Shown here piece after piece: positions 6,800-14,960 of a stretch of 18,209 nt of DNA (position 1 is its first letter; the number at the start of each line of letters is the position of its first letter). This DNA comes from JACCTH01 sp050741915 (lineage in GTDB: Bacteria > Actinomycetota > Acidimicrobiia > Spongiisociales > ZC4RG35). Under the pieces are notes generated by a model that worked only from the letters and a program-made list of their open reading frames with translations, had not been told where the DNA came from and did no database searches. The stretch spans positions 1 through 18,209 of the forward strand of contig JBOGEX010000069.1 in the NCBI GenBank assembly GCA_050741915.1. Reading direction: 5' to 3'. A program made the position numbers and the translations under genes.

Positions 6800-7702
6800 T
6801 CAACCGGCGAGAAGCGGCTGCACCCATGCCGTCCCGCTCGTATCCCCGACGCGGGCTCGCAGATAGGAAGCGGGGCCTAGACGGCAAACTCCTTCGTCGC
6901 CTTCGATCCGATCGACGACTTCGCCGTCGGCGATGAACTCGATGATCGAGGGGCCCTGGGCAAAAACCCGCAGGCTTTCACCTCGCCGGACTTCCACCGC
7001 AGCCAGCTCGGGACCGTTCGAGGCGTAGAAGCGACCCGCGCCGAGCGAACCGATCAAAGCCGCCGCCGACTTCTCTTCGGCCTCCACCATTACCCACCCA
7101 CGACCCGGATTCGAGAACTCTGCCCCCCATTGGGTGAAGTAGTGGGCATCGTCGACAGCCAACCCCAATACCTGCTGGCCCTGCATCAACAGGAGATCCC
7201 AGATGGTGTCCATCGAGAGCAGATCCTCAGTGCCTTCGTTGAACGAAAGCGGGTGGCCGTTGTAGACCTCGAAGAAGTGGAGGCGCCTGAGTGCTGCGAG
7301 ATCCTTCCAACCAACGGATGACCAGAAGTTGGGGTGGTTGACCGAGGCCATCCCGCCGTCATCTGCGATCCGGTCAATCAGACCTTGCAAAACTCCGCTG
7401 ACCGAATCTCCTCCATTCTCGCCCAGGGTGGTGTTGGTTCCGTAGCCGTTGACGTGGAGGGCGTAGGTGCGTTCTTCTCCCTCCCACCAGGTCGTGAGCT
7501 CCTCACCGGGAAGAAGATGGAGGCGTCGTCCTTCGGCACTCAGTTCGGATTGAAGAAGCGCCGGATCGAAGCGAATGTTGTGATCGGATATGCAGAGAAA
7601 GTCGTATCCGGCGTCGTCGTACCAACGGGCTACTACCTCTGGGGGACTGTCTCCGTCGGAGAGGTCGGTGTGGGTGTGGAGGTTCCCCTTGAACCAGGGC
7701 AT
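6800..7702 (-). CDS. PHP-domain metallohydrolase (CehA/McbA-like)
   Basis: The 300-residue protein has a complete PHP metal site: His9 and His11 in NLHTHTDLSDG, Asp40-His41 in CISDHN, Glu67 in LPGEELT, His83, His123 in VNHPNF, and Asp185/His187 in VDDAHYF. These residues hold two or three metal ions in phosphoesterases, histidinol-phosphatase-like enzymes and CehA-type hydrolases. The C-terminal 90 residues look like a small beta-sandwich seen in CehA-like members. No signal peptide is seen, so it is probably cytoplasmic. The substrate is unknown. It ends 45 bp from the convergent nicotinamidase stop and is divergent from the microprotein cassette. There is no clear ribosome site at the chosen ATG. 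Confidence 0.85.
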   Translation of the reverse strand: MPWFKGNLHTHTDLSDGDSPPEVVARWYDDAGYDFLCISDHNIRFDPALLQSELSAEGRRLHLLPGEELTTWWEGEERTYALHVNGYGTNTTLGENGGDSVSGVLQGLIDRIADDGGMASVNHPNFWSSVGWKDLAALRRLHFFEVYNGHPLSFNEGTEDLLSMDTIWDLLLMQGQQVLGLAVDDAHYFTQWGAEFSNPGRGWVMVEAEEKSAAALIGSLGAGRFYASNGPELAAVEVRRGESLRVFAQGPSIIEFIADGEVVDRIEGDEGVCRLGPASYLRARVGDTSGTAWVQPLLAG

Positions 7703-7786
7703 CAGGGCCGATTCTCACGGCCAGAGAGCTTCCTCCCTGGCCTGGGTAATCTCAGCTCGTAGGGGACAAACATCCCGTTAGGAATT

Positions 7787-7951
7787 ATGAAAATGATCTT
7801 CGCATATATCGATCCCGGAACCGGGAGCCTGCTCCTGCAAGCCGTCCTTGGCGGAATCGCGGGACTGGCAGTGTTCTTCAAGACCACTGGCCGGCGCCTG
7901 TTCCGTCGCAGCAAGAGCACGCCGGTCGAGGCGAAAACCACCGACGCCTGA
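7787..7951 (+). CDS. YIDPGTGS-type membrane microprotein (54 aa)
   Basis: A 54-residue frame begins MKMIFAYIDPGTGSLLLQAV and continues as one hydrophobic helix (about 14-31), then a basic FKTTGRRLFRRSKS tail and a polar end. The YIDPGTGS motif followed by a single helix recurs, from what I know of bacterial genomes, in small proteins next to glycan-, sulfatase- or methyltransferase-related genes. I know of no established function. A short TTAGGA lies before the ATG. The next start, GTG at 7954, is two bases after its stop, which ties it to the methyltransferase as one operon. The positive-inside rule puts the basic tail in the cytoplasm and the YIDPG end outside. Confidence 0.8.
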   Translation: MKMIFAYIDPGTGSLLLQAVLGGIAGLAVFFKTTGRRLFRRSKSTPVEAKTTDA

Positions 7952-7953
7952 CG

Positions 7954-9315
7954 GTGGACCAGCCCAGCTCGGGTGAGGCCCGTTTCGACTCGGGCTCATT
8001 TCGTGACCCTGCCAGTCGTGTGCGCTGGCATGGTGATCAGATTGAGCGCGTACTTACCCGCCAGGGGTTAGCCGACTGGAAGGCGCTCCAACGGAGCGGA
8101 CTGCTCGAGGCCGAGGGGGCCCGTTTGATTCCCACTGAGTCGGTGGATGGAGAACCACTGCTCCGGCATGAGCGGGTGCCCTTCTGGACCTACCCGTACG
8201 AGTGGAGCTTCGGCATGCTCAAAGCGGCGGCTCTACTACAGCTCGAGTTGACCGAATCCGCTCTCAACCGCGGTCTGACGCTGAAGGACGCAACCCCCTA
8301 CAACGTCCAATTTCGAGGTGCAGAACCGGTCTTTGTCGACATCGGCTCGTTTCGCTCCTACGAGGAGGGCGAGCCCTGGCTCGGATACGGACAGTTCTGC
8401 CGGCTCTTCCTCTATCCCCTGCTGGTCCAGGCCCACACTGGGATTCCCTTTCGTCCCCTCCTCCGTGGATCCCTCGATGGCGTCGACCCCGACACCGCCC
8501 GGGCCATGTTGCGCGGCAACCGCTTCAAGCAGGGTGTGTTGCTCGACGTGGTCATGCAAGCTCGAGCCCAACGGAAGTCGGCCGGTAGAGACGTACGCCA
8601 GGAGCTATCGGAGGCAGGATTCAAGCCGGAGATGATCAAAGCCAATCTGAGGAGACTCCACGGGGTTGTCGCCGGGCTCGAGTGGAGCGCGGAGAAGAGC
8701 ACCTGGTCGGAATACGGCGAATGCACTCACGTCGGATCGCAAAGGGAGCAAAAGGCGGAGTTCGTCCGCAAGGTCGTTGCCCAGAGGAGGCGAAACCTGA
8801 TCTGGGACCTAGGGGCCAACGACGGGTACTTCTCCCGCCTAGTGGCTCCCCAGAGCGATTGGGTAGTCGCCGCCGACGCCGACGAGTTGGTCATTGATCG
8901 GCTCTTCCGCGGGTTGCGGGGATCGGAGGCGAAAAACGTCCTCCCGATTGTGTACGACCTCTCCGATCCCTCGCCTGGCCTTGGCTGGAGAGGTCGGGAA
9001 CGAAAGCGGCTGGATGAACGTGGACGGCCGGACCTCGTCCTGTTGCTCGCTGTTGTCCACCACCTGGTTGTGAGCGGCAACCTCCCTTTGACGGAGGTTG
9101 TCGACTGGTTGCGTTCATTGGAGGCCGAGATCGTCTTCGAATGGGTGCCGCCCACCGACCCGATGGCCCGCCAGCTCGCTATCAACAAACGGGAAGGGGA
9201 GATCCATCCCGACTATGACGAGGCGACGCTGCGCCGGTCCCTCGGCGAATGTTTCGAGATCGGATCCGAGGTCGGACTCGAGGGACGCATTCTGTTTCAC
9301 CTGCTTCCCCGGTGA
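7954..9315 (+). CDS. SAM-dependent methyltransferase with kinase-like N-terminal region
   Basis: This 453-residue protein has two parts. The C-terminal half is a class I methyltransferase: motif I NLIWDLGANDGYFS (281-294), an acidic AADADEL strand end (306-312), and the motif IV region DLVLLLAVVHHLV (360-372). The N-terminal half has LTLKDATPYNVQF (109-120) followed by PVFVDIGSF (125-133), which resembles the catalytic loop (Asp112, Asn117) and metal-binding DFG-like Asp129 of protein and aminoglycoside kinases. I see no glycine-rich loop, so catalysis is doubtful. It resembles large NoeA-like methyltransferases of polysaccharide clusters. The GTG start lies two bases after the microprotein stop, and its stop overlaps the sulfatase start. 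The substrate is unknown; a sugar or lipid-linked glycan is a guess. Confidence 0.82.
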   Translation: MDQPSSGEARFDSGSFRDPASRVRWHGDQIERVLTRQGLADWKALQRSGLLEAEGARLIPTESVDGEPLLRHERVPFWTYPYEWSFGMLKAAALLQLELTESALNRGLTLKDATPYNVQFRGAEPVFVDIGSFRSYEEGEPWLGYGQFCRLFLYPLLVQAHTGIPFRPLLRGSLDGVDPDTARAMLRGNRFKQGVLLDVVMQARAQRKSAGRDVRQELSEAGFKPEMIKANLRRLHGVVAGLEWSAEKSTWSEYGECTHVGSQREQKAEFVRKVVAQRRRNLIWDLGANDGYFSRLVAPQSDWVVAADADELVIDRLFRGLRGSEAKNVLPIVYDLSDPSPGLGWRGRERKRLDERGRPDLVLLLAVVHHLVVSGNLPLTEVVDWLRSLEAEIVFEWVPPTDPMARQLAINKREGEIHPDYDEATLRRSLGECFEIGSEVGLEGRILFHLLPR

Positions 9316-11327
9316 CCAACCGTTTCATCCGCATCTCAGCTTTGGTTGCCCTGGCCGCGCTGGGAGTGGCGTGGCCGGTTCTCGACATCCTCGGCCGTAA
9401 TGCCGAGTTTTTCGTCGCCCGCGGATCGGGGCGGGGAGAGATCATCGTCCTGATGCTGGCGCTTGGGATCGGAGTCCCGGCCCTCGCCGCCCTTCCTGGC
9501 TTGATCCCCGGCAAACCAGGCATCGTCATCTCGACTATCTGGGCCGCGGCGCTCGCCACGGTGCTCGGATATCTATTTTTCCGCCGGCTCGACCTGGCGC
9601 CAGGAGTCGAAGAGGCCCTGGCGGTTGCGTTCGGAATGACCGTGGCGACGGCACTCAACCGGAGCGGCACCGCCCAGAGTCTGGCCCGCCTGCTCGCTTT
9701 CAGTCCGCTGATCATCGTCCCTTACTTCCTGGTCGCCTCCCCTTCCGGGGCCATAGCCACCGACCAGGGGGTGCCGATCGCCTCGGCCGTCGACCCCGAG
9801 TTGGCACCGCCAATCGTCTTTCTGATCTTCGATGAGTTCCCCCTTGCTTCGCTGATCGATCCGGCCGGCAACCTCCGGCGGGATCGCTATCCGAATTTCG
9901 CCGCCCTCGCCGACGACGGGACCTGGTTCCGCAATGCCATGACTGTTCAGCAGCAAACAGAACATTCCGTCCCGGCGATCCTCACCGGAATCAATCCCGA
10001 TAAGGCTCTCAATCCATACGCCGGCCAGTACCCCGGCAGCCTCTTTACGGCCCTCTCCTCCGCCTACCAAATGGAGGTGCAAGAGACGATGACCCGGCTC
10101 TGCCCGGTAACGGTTTGTGAACGAGTTCCGGACCTCAAGGCCCGAGGCGTCGAGCCGCTGATTCGCGATGTTGGAGTCATCGCCGGGCACACCCTGGCAC
10201 CGCCCTGGGCCACTACTGCCCTACCCCTCATCGATCGCAACTGGGGAAACTTCGGCCGAGCTACCGAGGACTTCAACGCCATCGAGGCCTTCAACGATGC
10301 CAGGCGGGACGATCCCCGGGACACCATCACGGAACTGGTTGACGCCATCGTCGAAACGAATCCGGAGCAACCTTCCTTGTTCTTCGCCCACGAACTCCTT
10401 CCCCACAATCCTTGGCAATTCCTTCCCTCGGGTCAGCGCTATCTCCTCGACTCGGAACGGCTTCCCGGGAGCGCCTCGACCGGATGGGGCGACAATGCCT
10501 GGCTCTCGGCCCAGGCCTTGCAGCGTCATCTGCTGCAGGTGCAATACGTCGACACGGCAGTGGGCGAGGTGATGGGGGCCATGAAGGAAGCGGGCATCTA
10601 TGAGGAGAGCCTTCTGATCGTGGTGGCTGATCACGGAATCGCGCTGCGACCGAATATCGAACATTGGCGCCAAATCACGCCGGAGACGATCGGAGAGCTG
10701 GCAGCAGTGCCGTTGTTCATCAAAGCGCCGGCGACCTCGGAGGCGGCCGATCGAGCCGGCGCCGTCGACGATCGTCGCGCCCACACCACCGACATCGTCC
10801 CCACGGTGGCGGACCTGCTCGGCTTCACTCTTCCCTGGACATCCGATGGGTTCTCACTCTTTGGGCCCGATCCGATGCGGACAGAGACCACTACCACCGG
10901 CCCGAGCTCGTCGGCGACCTATGGAGTGGATGGTGAGGAAGTGCTGGCGGTTGCTGCCCGGAACGCAACATGGTTTCCCACCGGTGATCCTTACGAGTTG
11001 TTGCCTCCCGATGCTCCGGATCTAGTGGGAACCGACCCCGATGACATCGACGCGATCAACGAGGAGTTGATGCTCCGACTCGATCGACCAGAGGCTTTTA
11101 CGAATGTCGACCCCGAGGCCGATCGGGTCCCGGCCCGAGTCACGGGACGGGTATTTGGCCTCCAGGACGACGAGGAAACGTTGGTGGCGGTGGCTGTCAA
11201 CGGCGTGATCGAAGCCGTCGTCAGCTCGTATCACGACCGTGGCAAGGCCGGGTTTCAAGCAATGATCCCCCCGGATCGTTTCCGTCGCGGGAACAACACC
11301 GTCGAAGCGATCGCCTTCGCCCCTTGA
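9312..11327 (+). CDS. Membrane-anchored sulfatase / alkaline-phosphatase-superfamily enzyme
   Basis: I place the start at GTG 9312, whose GTGA overlaps the methyltransferase stop; this gives 671 residues and a clean membrane N-terminus. Hydrophobic helices lie at about 7-27, 44-62, 70-90, 102-115 and 125-143. The outer catalytic domain begins near 167 with IVFLIFDEFP (metal Asp174), then QQTEHSVPAILTG (214-226, where Thr216 or Ser219 would be the nucleophile), FAHELLPHNPW (358-368) and VVADHGIAL (437-445, Asp440-His441). This layout matches LTA-synthase or phosphoethanolamine-transferase-like members of the superfamily. There is no CxPxR motif, so formylglycine-type sulfatase activity is unlikely. 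It probably moves or removes a phosphate- or sulfate-linked group on envelope glycans or lipids. Confidence 0.85.
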   Translation: MTNRFIRISALVALAALGVAWPVLDILGRNAEFFVARGSGRGEIIVLMLALGIGVPALAALPGLIPGKPGIVISTIWAAALATVLGYLFFRRLDLAPGVEEALAVAFGMTVATALNRSGTAQSLARLLAFSPLIIVPYFLVASPSGAIATDQGVPIASAVDPELAPPIVFLIFDEFPLASLIDPAGNLRRDRYPNFAALADDGTWFRNAMTVQQQTEHSVPAILTGINPDKALNPYAGQYPGSLFTALSSAYQMEVQETMTRLCPVTVCERVPDLKARGVEPLIRDVGVIAGHTLAPPWATTALPLIDRNWGNFGRATEDFNAIEAFNDARRDDPRDTITELVDAIVETNPEQPSLFFAHELLPHNPWQFLPSGQRYLLDSERLPGSASTGWGDNAWLSAQALQRHLLQVQYVDTAVGEVMGAMKEAGIYEESLLIVVADHGIALRPNIEHWRQITPETIGELAAVPLFIKAPATSEAADRAGAVDDRRAHTTDIVPTVADLLGFTLPWTSDGFSLFGPDPMRTETTTTGPSSSATYGVDGEEVLAVAARNATWFPTGDPYELLPPDAPDLVGTDPDDIDAINEELMLRLDRPEAFTNVDPEADRVPARVTGRVFGLQDDEETLVAVAVNGVIEAVVSSYHDRGKAGFQAMIPPDRFRRGNNTVEAIAFAP

Positions 11328-11367
11328 ATGGAAACCCAGGGTTGTTACCGTCGTAGGGCGACAGTTA

Positions 11368-11391
11368 CAGCCCACAGCTTCTCATGGGCTG
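11368..11391. terminator. Hairpin between convergent genes, possible terminator
   Basis: CAGCCCA at 11368-11374 pairs with TGGGCTG at 11385-11391 across a 10-base loop. It lies about 40 bp after the sulfatase stop and before the convergent epimerase stop. No T-tract follows, so termination is only a possibility. Confidence 0.35.
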
Positions 11392-11442
11392 GCGCCACCA
11401 CCGAGGATGAGAATGGGGTGACCATTCACGTATCAGAATTGT

Positions 11443-12333
11443 TCAGAGAAGCGATTTCAGCGCCGGTTCGAGGTCGGGCTGGCTGAACTCGAAGCCTGAG
11501 GCGATTACCGCGGCCGGGATCATGTGGCGCGACTCGAGCAATTCCCCCGAGAAGCCGCCGAGCACTGCCCGCACCGCAAAAGCCGGAGCGGGAAAGAAGC
11601 CCGGTCGGTGCATCACGCGGGCCAATGTTTTCGCCCAGTCCCCCTGACGGCGGGCGTCGGGAGCGGCGAGATTGAAGGCCCCGAAGAGTCCGATTTCGAG
11701 GGCATGAACCATGAATCGGGTCACGTCATCGAGATGGATCCAGGACCACCACTGTTTGCCACCCCCAACCGGTCCCAGGACTCCCAGGTTCGCCACCGCC
11801 CGTAATCGCTTCCAGGCCGGACCCTGCGGACCAACGACAATGCTTCCGCGAGTGCGAGCGACCTTTACTCCCAACTGCTCTGCACCCATGGCCGCTACTT
11901 CCCAATCACGAATGAGGGCCGGGATGAAGCCATCACCGACGACGGCATCTTCGGTCAGCGTCTCATCACCCCGATCGCCGTAGTAACCGCTCGTACTCAT
12001 CGAGACCATCACCCGAGGGGGTGAAGGAAGCGCCGACATCCCCTCGACCAGTCGATTGGTCGTCCCCACCCGCGACTCGCGTAAACGTCGCTTCTTGGCC
12101 TCGGTCCAGCGTCCGTTGGGATGCTCACCGGCGAGATTGACAACGGCCTCGACGCCTTCCCAGGCCTTGTTGGGTGGAGGTCCACTCTTCGTATCCCACG
12201 CGAAGCTTGCGGCCGAGGTCGGCCGGCGGCCCCCCGGTCGACTGAGGATCACCGGAACGTGACCCGCATCTCCCAGGCGTTTGACCAAGGCGCTTCCAAT
12301 GAAGCCCGTCCCTCCGGTGATTAGGACTTTCAT
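11443..12333 (-). CDS. TIGR01777-family NAD(P)-dependent epimerase-like protein
   Basis: The 296-residue protein starts with a Rossmann nucleotide site MKVLITGGTGFIGSALVKRL (1-20). It also has the family features NLAGEHPNGRWTEAKKRRLRESRVGTTNRLV (about 68-98), SMSTSGYYGDRG and SWIHLDDV. The C-terminal part ending GFEFSQPDLEPALKSLL matches the DUF1731 domain of this family. Extended short-chain dehydrogenases of this branch (YfcH/SulA-like) are probably sugar-nucleotide or related oxidoreductases, but the reaction is unknown. Its ATG overlaps the stop of the upstream small YdeI-like gene in an ATGA, so the two are translationally coupled. The 3' end faces the sulfatase with about 115 bp between them. 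Confidence 0.92.
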   Translation of the reverse strand: MKVLITGGTGFIGSALVKRLGDAGHVPVILSRPGGRRPTSAASFAWDTKSGPPPNKAWEGVEAVVNLAGEHPNGRWTEAKKRRLRESRVGTTNRLVEGMSALPSPPRVMVSMSTSGYYGDRGDETLTEDAVVGDGFIPALIRDWEVAAMGAEQLGVKVARTRGSIVVGPQGPAWKRLRAVANLGVLGPVGGGKQWWSWIHLDDVTRFMVHALEIGLFGAFNLAAPDARRQGDWAKTLARVMHRPGFFPAPAFAVRAVLGGFSGELLESRHMIPAAVIASGFEFSQPDLEPALKSLL

Positions 12334-12593
12334 TTCTTCCCGTCTTTCATATCGGAAACGACCTTGGCGATCCGGCGCTGCCGTGTCTCCTTGTCGGTGG
12401 CCAGGGCTTCCTTGAGATCGGCTGGCATCCCGGCGACTCGGGGTTCGGTGTCGAGAGCCAGCTCGACTTCGATATCGTCGCCCGCCCTCACTCCGACCCC
12501 GTGGCCTAATGCGGCGACTATTTCGACCGGAACCCGAAACCCCGTGGCGGTCTTTCCGCCCAGCTCGACTGTCGTTCGGAACTTCTTCTGCAA
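12330..12593 (-). CDS. Short YdeI/DUF1905-like protein (87 aa)
   Basis: This small protein has recognisable pieces of the DUF1905 plus YdeI/OmpD-associated family: FRTTVELGGKTATGFRVP at the start, GDDIEVELALDTEPRVAGMPADLKEAL in the middle and ETRQRRIAKVVSDM at the end. From memory of the family, members are about 140-200 residues and carry a beta-rich stretch after the first piece and a helical SYS-containing stretch before the last one. Both are missing here without breaking the frame. The start is a TTG at 12593 with a run of G (AAGGGGGG) six bases upstream. Its stop overlaps the epimerase ATG (ATGA). Function of the family is not well defined. The gene may be a decayed or naturally compact form. 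Confidence 0.7.
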   Translation of the reverse strand: MQKKFRTTVELGGKTATGFRVPVEIVAALGHGVGVRAGDDIEVELALDTEPRVAGMPADLKEALATDKETRQRRIAKVVSDMKDGKK

Positions 12594-12629
12594 GCTGGAC
12601 CCCCCTTCATGACCGGGTTGAGGAGCCTG

Positions 12630-13802
12630 ATGCTACGCAAGAATGGGCTGGTGAAGGCCAGGTTCGGATTTGGGGCGGTGCTGGCCGTCATCATGGGCGT
12701 TGCCACCTTCGCCCTGACCATATTCGCGGTGCTGGCAAGCCAACTCATCGAGGAGTTCGGGATTGCCCGCTGGCAGGTCGGGGCGCTGGTCACTGCCTCG
12801 TCGGCTGCAGGTGCGGTTCTCTCCCCCACCATCGGCCGGCTCACTGACCGCTTTGGGGCTCGACGCTCCGCCCTCGGCAATCTCGGCCTGGGAACTGTTG
12901 CGCTTATTGCCCTCGCGGTCGCTCCCACTTTCGCGCTGCTGGTGATCGCCGCCCTCGTGACCGGCGTTTCTCAAGGGATGGCCAACCCCGCTACCAACAA
13001 ACTCATTTCACTTCACGTCCAGCCGGGAGAGCGCGGGTTGATCACCGGAATAAAACAGTCAGGCGTTCAGATCGGGACAGTGATCGGCGGCCTAACACTT
13101 CCGTTCTTCGCTCTGCTTTGGGGTTGGCGATGGGCCGTGGCGTTCTTCGCCGGGGTGGCGGCTGTGGGGCTGCTTTCCGCCGTCGTGATGCTCCCCACCG
13201 ATCCCCGGCGCCGAGAAGGCGTCGTCCTCGCCACCACTCGAGTGCCCACCGACATCTTCCGTCTCGCCCTCTACGGTTTCCTGCTCGGGGCCGGAGGCAC
13301 GGCGCTTTTTACCTACACCGCCTTGTACGGACAGGAGATGCTCGGTTATTCCGAAGCCGCGGCCGGAGCGGTTGTCGCTCTGATGGGTGTGGTCGGAATC
13401 GTCTCGCGCATTGCCTGGAGTCGGGCCGCCGAACGCGGCCATCGTTACCGCGGTTCTCTCGTCTGGCTGGCTGCGTTGGCGACCGGCGCGGCCCTGCTGA
13501 TGGCAGCTTCGCAGTTGGCGCCACCGCTCATTTGGCTGGCGGCTGCCACCACCGGCCTGTCAGCCAGTGCCTGGAACTCGGTGGGGATGCTGGCAATCAT
13601 GTTCATGGTCCCAGCCGCAACTGCTGGCCGGGCTTCAGGAGTGGTCCTGTTCGGGTTTCTGGCCGGTCTCGGACTGGGGGCTCCTGTCTTCGGATGGTCG
13701 GTAGACGCCTTGGGAACCTACCTGCCGGGCTGGTTGGCGGCGGCCGCTTTGTTCGCTGCCGGGTGGTTGGTGGCGCAGTCCCTGCCGAAGGACAACTCCT
13801 AG
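12630..13802 (+). CDS. MFS transporter
   Basis: This is a 390-residue, 12-helix major-facilitator protein. The signature loop GRLTDRFGARR after the second helix (69-79) is motif A, and GIKQSGVQIG lies in the fourth to fifth helix region. I favour the ATG at 12630, which has AGGAG four bases before it, over the ATG at 12609, which has no ribosome site. Such transporters move small solutes by proton symport or antiport; nothing in the sequence gives the substrate, so export of a drug or uptake of an organic acid are equally possible. It is divergent from the YdeI-like/epimerase pair. The stop at 13800-13802 shares CTAG with the stop of the convergent LLM gene. Confidence 0.93.
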   Translation: MLRKNGLVKARFGFGAVLAVIMGVATFALTIFAVLASQLIEEFGIARWQVGALVTASSAAGAVLSPTIGRLTDRFGARRSALGNLGLGTVALIALAVAPTFALLVIAALVTGVSQGMANPATNKLISLHVQPGERGLITGIKQSGVQIGTVIGGLTLPFFALLWGWRWAVAFFAGVAAVGLLSAVVMLPTDPRRREGVVLATTRVPTDIFRLALYGFLLGAGGTALFTYTALYGQEMLGYSEAAAGAVVALMGVVGIVSRIAWSRAAERGHRYRGSLVWLAALATGAALLMAASQLAPPLIWLAAATTGLSASAWNSVGMLAIMFMVPAATAGRASGVVLFGFLAGLGLGAPVFGWSVDALGTYLPGWLAAAALFAAGWLVAQSLPKDNS

Positions 13803-14830
13803 CTCAGGGCCTTGCGGACGAGGGGGGCGACCTCATTCCCGAAACGCTCGATCGAATTCAGGACCTGATGGTGTGGCAATGTTCCGACGCTGATGTGAAG
13901 CATGAATCGCACGATTCCAAGGATCTCCGCCCAGCGCACGATCTTCTCCGCCACCGTTTCGGGATCCCCGATCACGAGCGACCCCACCGGGCCCCGCATC
14001 CCTTCGAACTGCATTCTGGTCATCGGGGACCAGCCCCGTTCGCGCCCGAGCTGGGTCATCACTACCGAATAAGACGGATAGAACTCCTCGGCAGCTTGTT
14101 CGTTTTTTGCTGCCACATAGCCATGAGCGTGAACCGCCAGCGGCACCTCGGCAGGATCGAAGCCCGCTTCACTGAGAGCCCGGCGGTAAATGTCGCCGAG
14201 GACCGAGAACCGATCTGGGATTCCGCCGATGATCGCCAGTGCTACCGGGAGACCGCGCTCTCCCGCCCGCACCATTGACTCCGGGCTGCCACCGACTCCC
14301 ACCCAGATCGGAAGGGGATCCTGCTCGGGGCGGGGAAAGATGGCCTGGTCGACGAGCGGCGAGCGGAACTTCCCCGACCAGGTCACCCGCTCGTTGTCGC
14401 GAATGGCAAGAAGAAGATCGAGTTTTTCGGCAAACAGATCGTCGTAGTCGGCCAGGTCGAACCCAAACAGCGGGAACGATTCGATGAAGGAGCCTCGCCC
14501 AACGAGTAGCTCCGCCCGGCCCGATGACAAGAGGTCGAGAGTCGCGAACTGTTGAAAGACTCGGACGGGGTCGTCCGAGGAGAGGATGACAACGGCGGGA
14601 GCAAGTCGGATCCGCTGTGTCCGCGCCGCGATCGCGGCCAACACCACGACCGGCGCCGATGATGCAAAGTCCGGACGGTGGTGCTCGCCGATTCCGTAAA
14701 CATCGAGTCCCACGTCTTCGCAGAGTTCCGCCTCCTCGACGACCTGACGCAGCCGGTCGCCGTGACTGCGGACCCGGCCCGTAGCCGGATCCGGAGTGGT
14801 CTCAGCAAAGGTGGTGATTCCAAGTTCCAT
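13799..14830 (-). CDS. LLM class flavin/F420-dependent oxidoreductase
   Basis: The 343-residue protein is a luciferase-like TIM-barrel monooxygenase. It shows the N-terminal strand MELGITTF, DVYGIGEHHRPDFA (about 44-57), the AARTQRIRLAPAVVILSSDDPVRVFQQFATLDLLS segment, GRAELLVGRGSF and the central LPIWVGVGGSPES strand. The pattern matches the probable-oxidoreductase LLM subfamily TIGR03858. Members use FMN or F420; which one applies here is not visible. The reaction is unknown. The 5' region carries a 30-bp-period repeat. Its stop shares CTAG with the convergent MFS stop. Confidence 0.92.
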   Translation of the reverse strand: MELGITTFAETTPDPATGRVRSHGDRLRQVVEEAELCEDVGLDVYGIGEHHRPDFASSAPVVVLAAIAARTQRIRLAPAVVILSSDDPVRVFQQFATLDLLSSGRAELLVGRGSFIESFPLFGFDLADYDDLFAEKLDLLLAIRDNERVTWSGKFRSPLVDQAIFPRPEQDPLPIWVGVGGSPESMVRAGERGLPVALAIIGGIPDRFSVLGDIYRRALSEAGFDPAEVPLAVHAHGYVAAKNEQAAEEFYPSYSVVMTQLGRERGWSPMTRMQFEGMRGPVGSLVIGDPETVAEKIVRWAEILGIVRFMLHISVGTLPHHQVLNSIERFGNEVAPLVRKALS

Positions 14831-14960
14831 CGTTGCTTAGTTTGCCCCAACCAAATTTGTTGCAGGGCGACCGGGGGTCGGTCGTGGTGCGACAGATTTG
14901 TGTAGAAGTGGTCGTGGCGCGACAAAATTTGCGTTCTCGCCGGTGGGTCAGGGTTGGCGC
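14831..14960. repeat. Intergenic region with a 30-bp-period direct repeat
   Basis: GGTCGTGGTGCGACAGATTTG at 14880-14900 recurs as GGTCGTGGCGCGACAAAATTTG at 14910-14931. The intervening sequence is TGTAGAAGT. A related ACCAAATTTGTTG lies at 14850-14862. The repeats lie between the LLM start and the damaged propeller gene, so they may be leftover ends of an inserted element or regulatory sites of the LLM gene. No transposase frame is present. Confidence 0.5.

Noticed and set aside
7750..7756. Single TCTCAGC near the microprotein start (and another at 9334 inside a gene)
   Set aside because: Isolated copies without an 11-bp partner are expected by chance in a window of this size.
9249..9311. 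Upstream ATG start for the sulfatase-like gene
   Set aside because: It would add 21 polar residues and overlap the methyltransferase by 67 bp; the GTG at 9312 gives a GTGA overlap and a natural membrane N-terminus.
11417..11485. Short plus-strand frame starting GTG ACC ATT CAC before the epimerase end
   Set aside because: Only about 22 codons, overlaps the epimerase 3' end, no ribosome site or family pattern.
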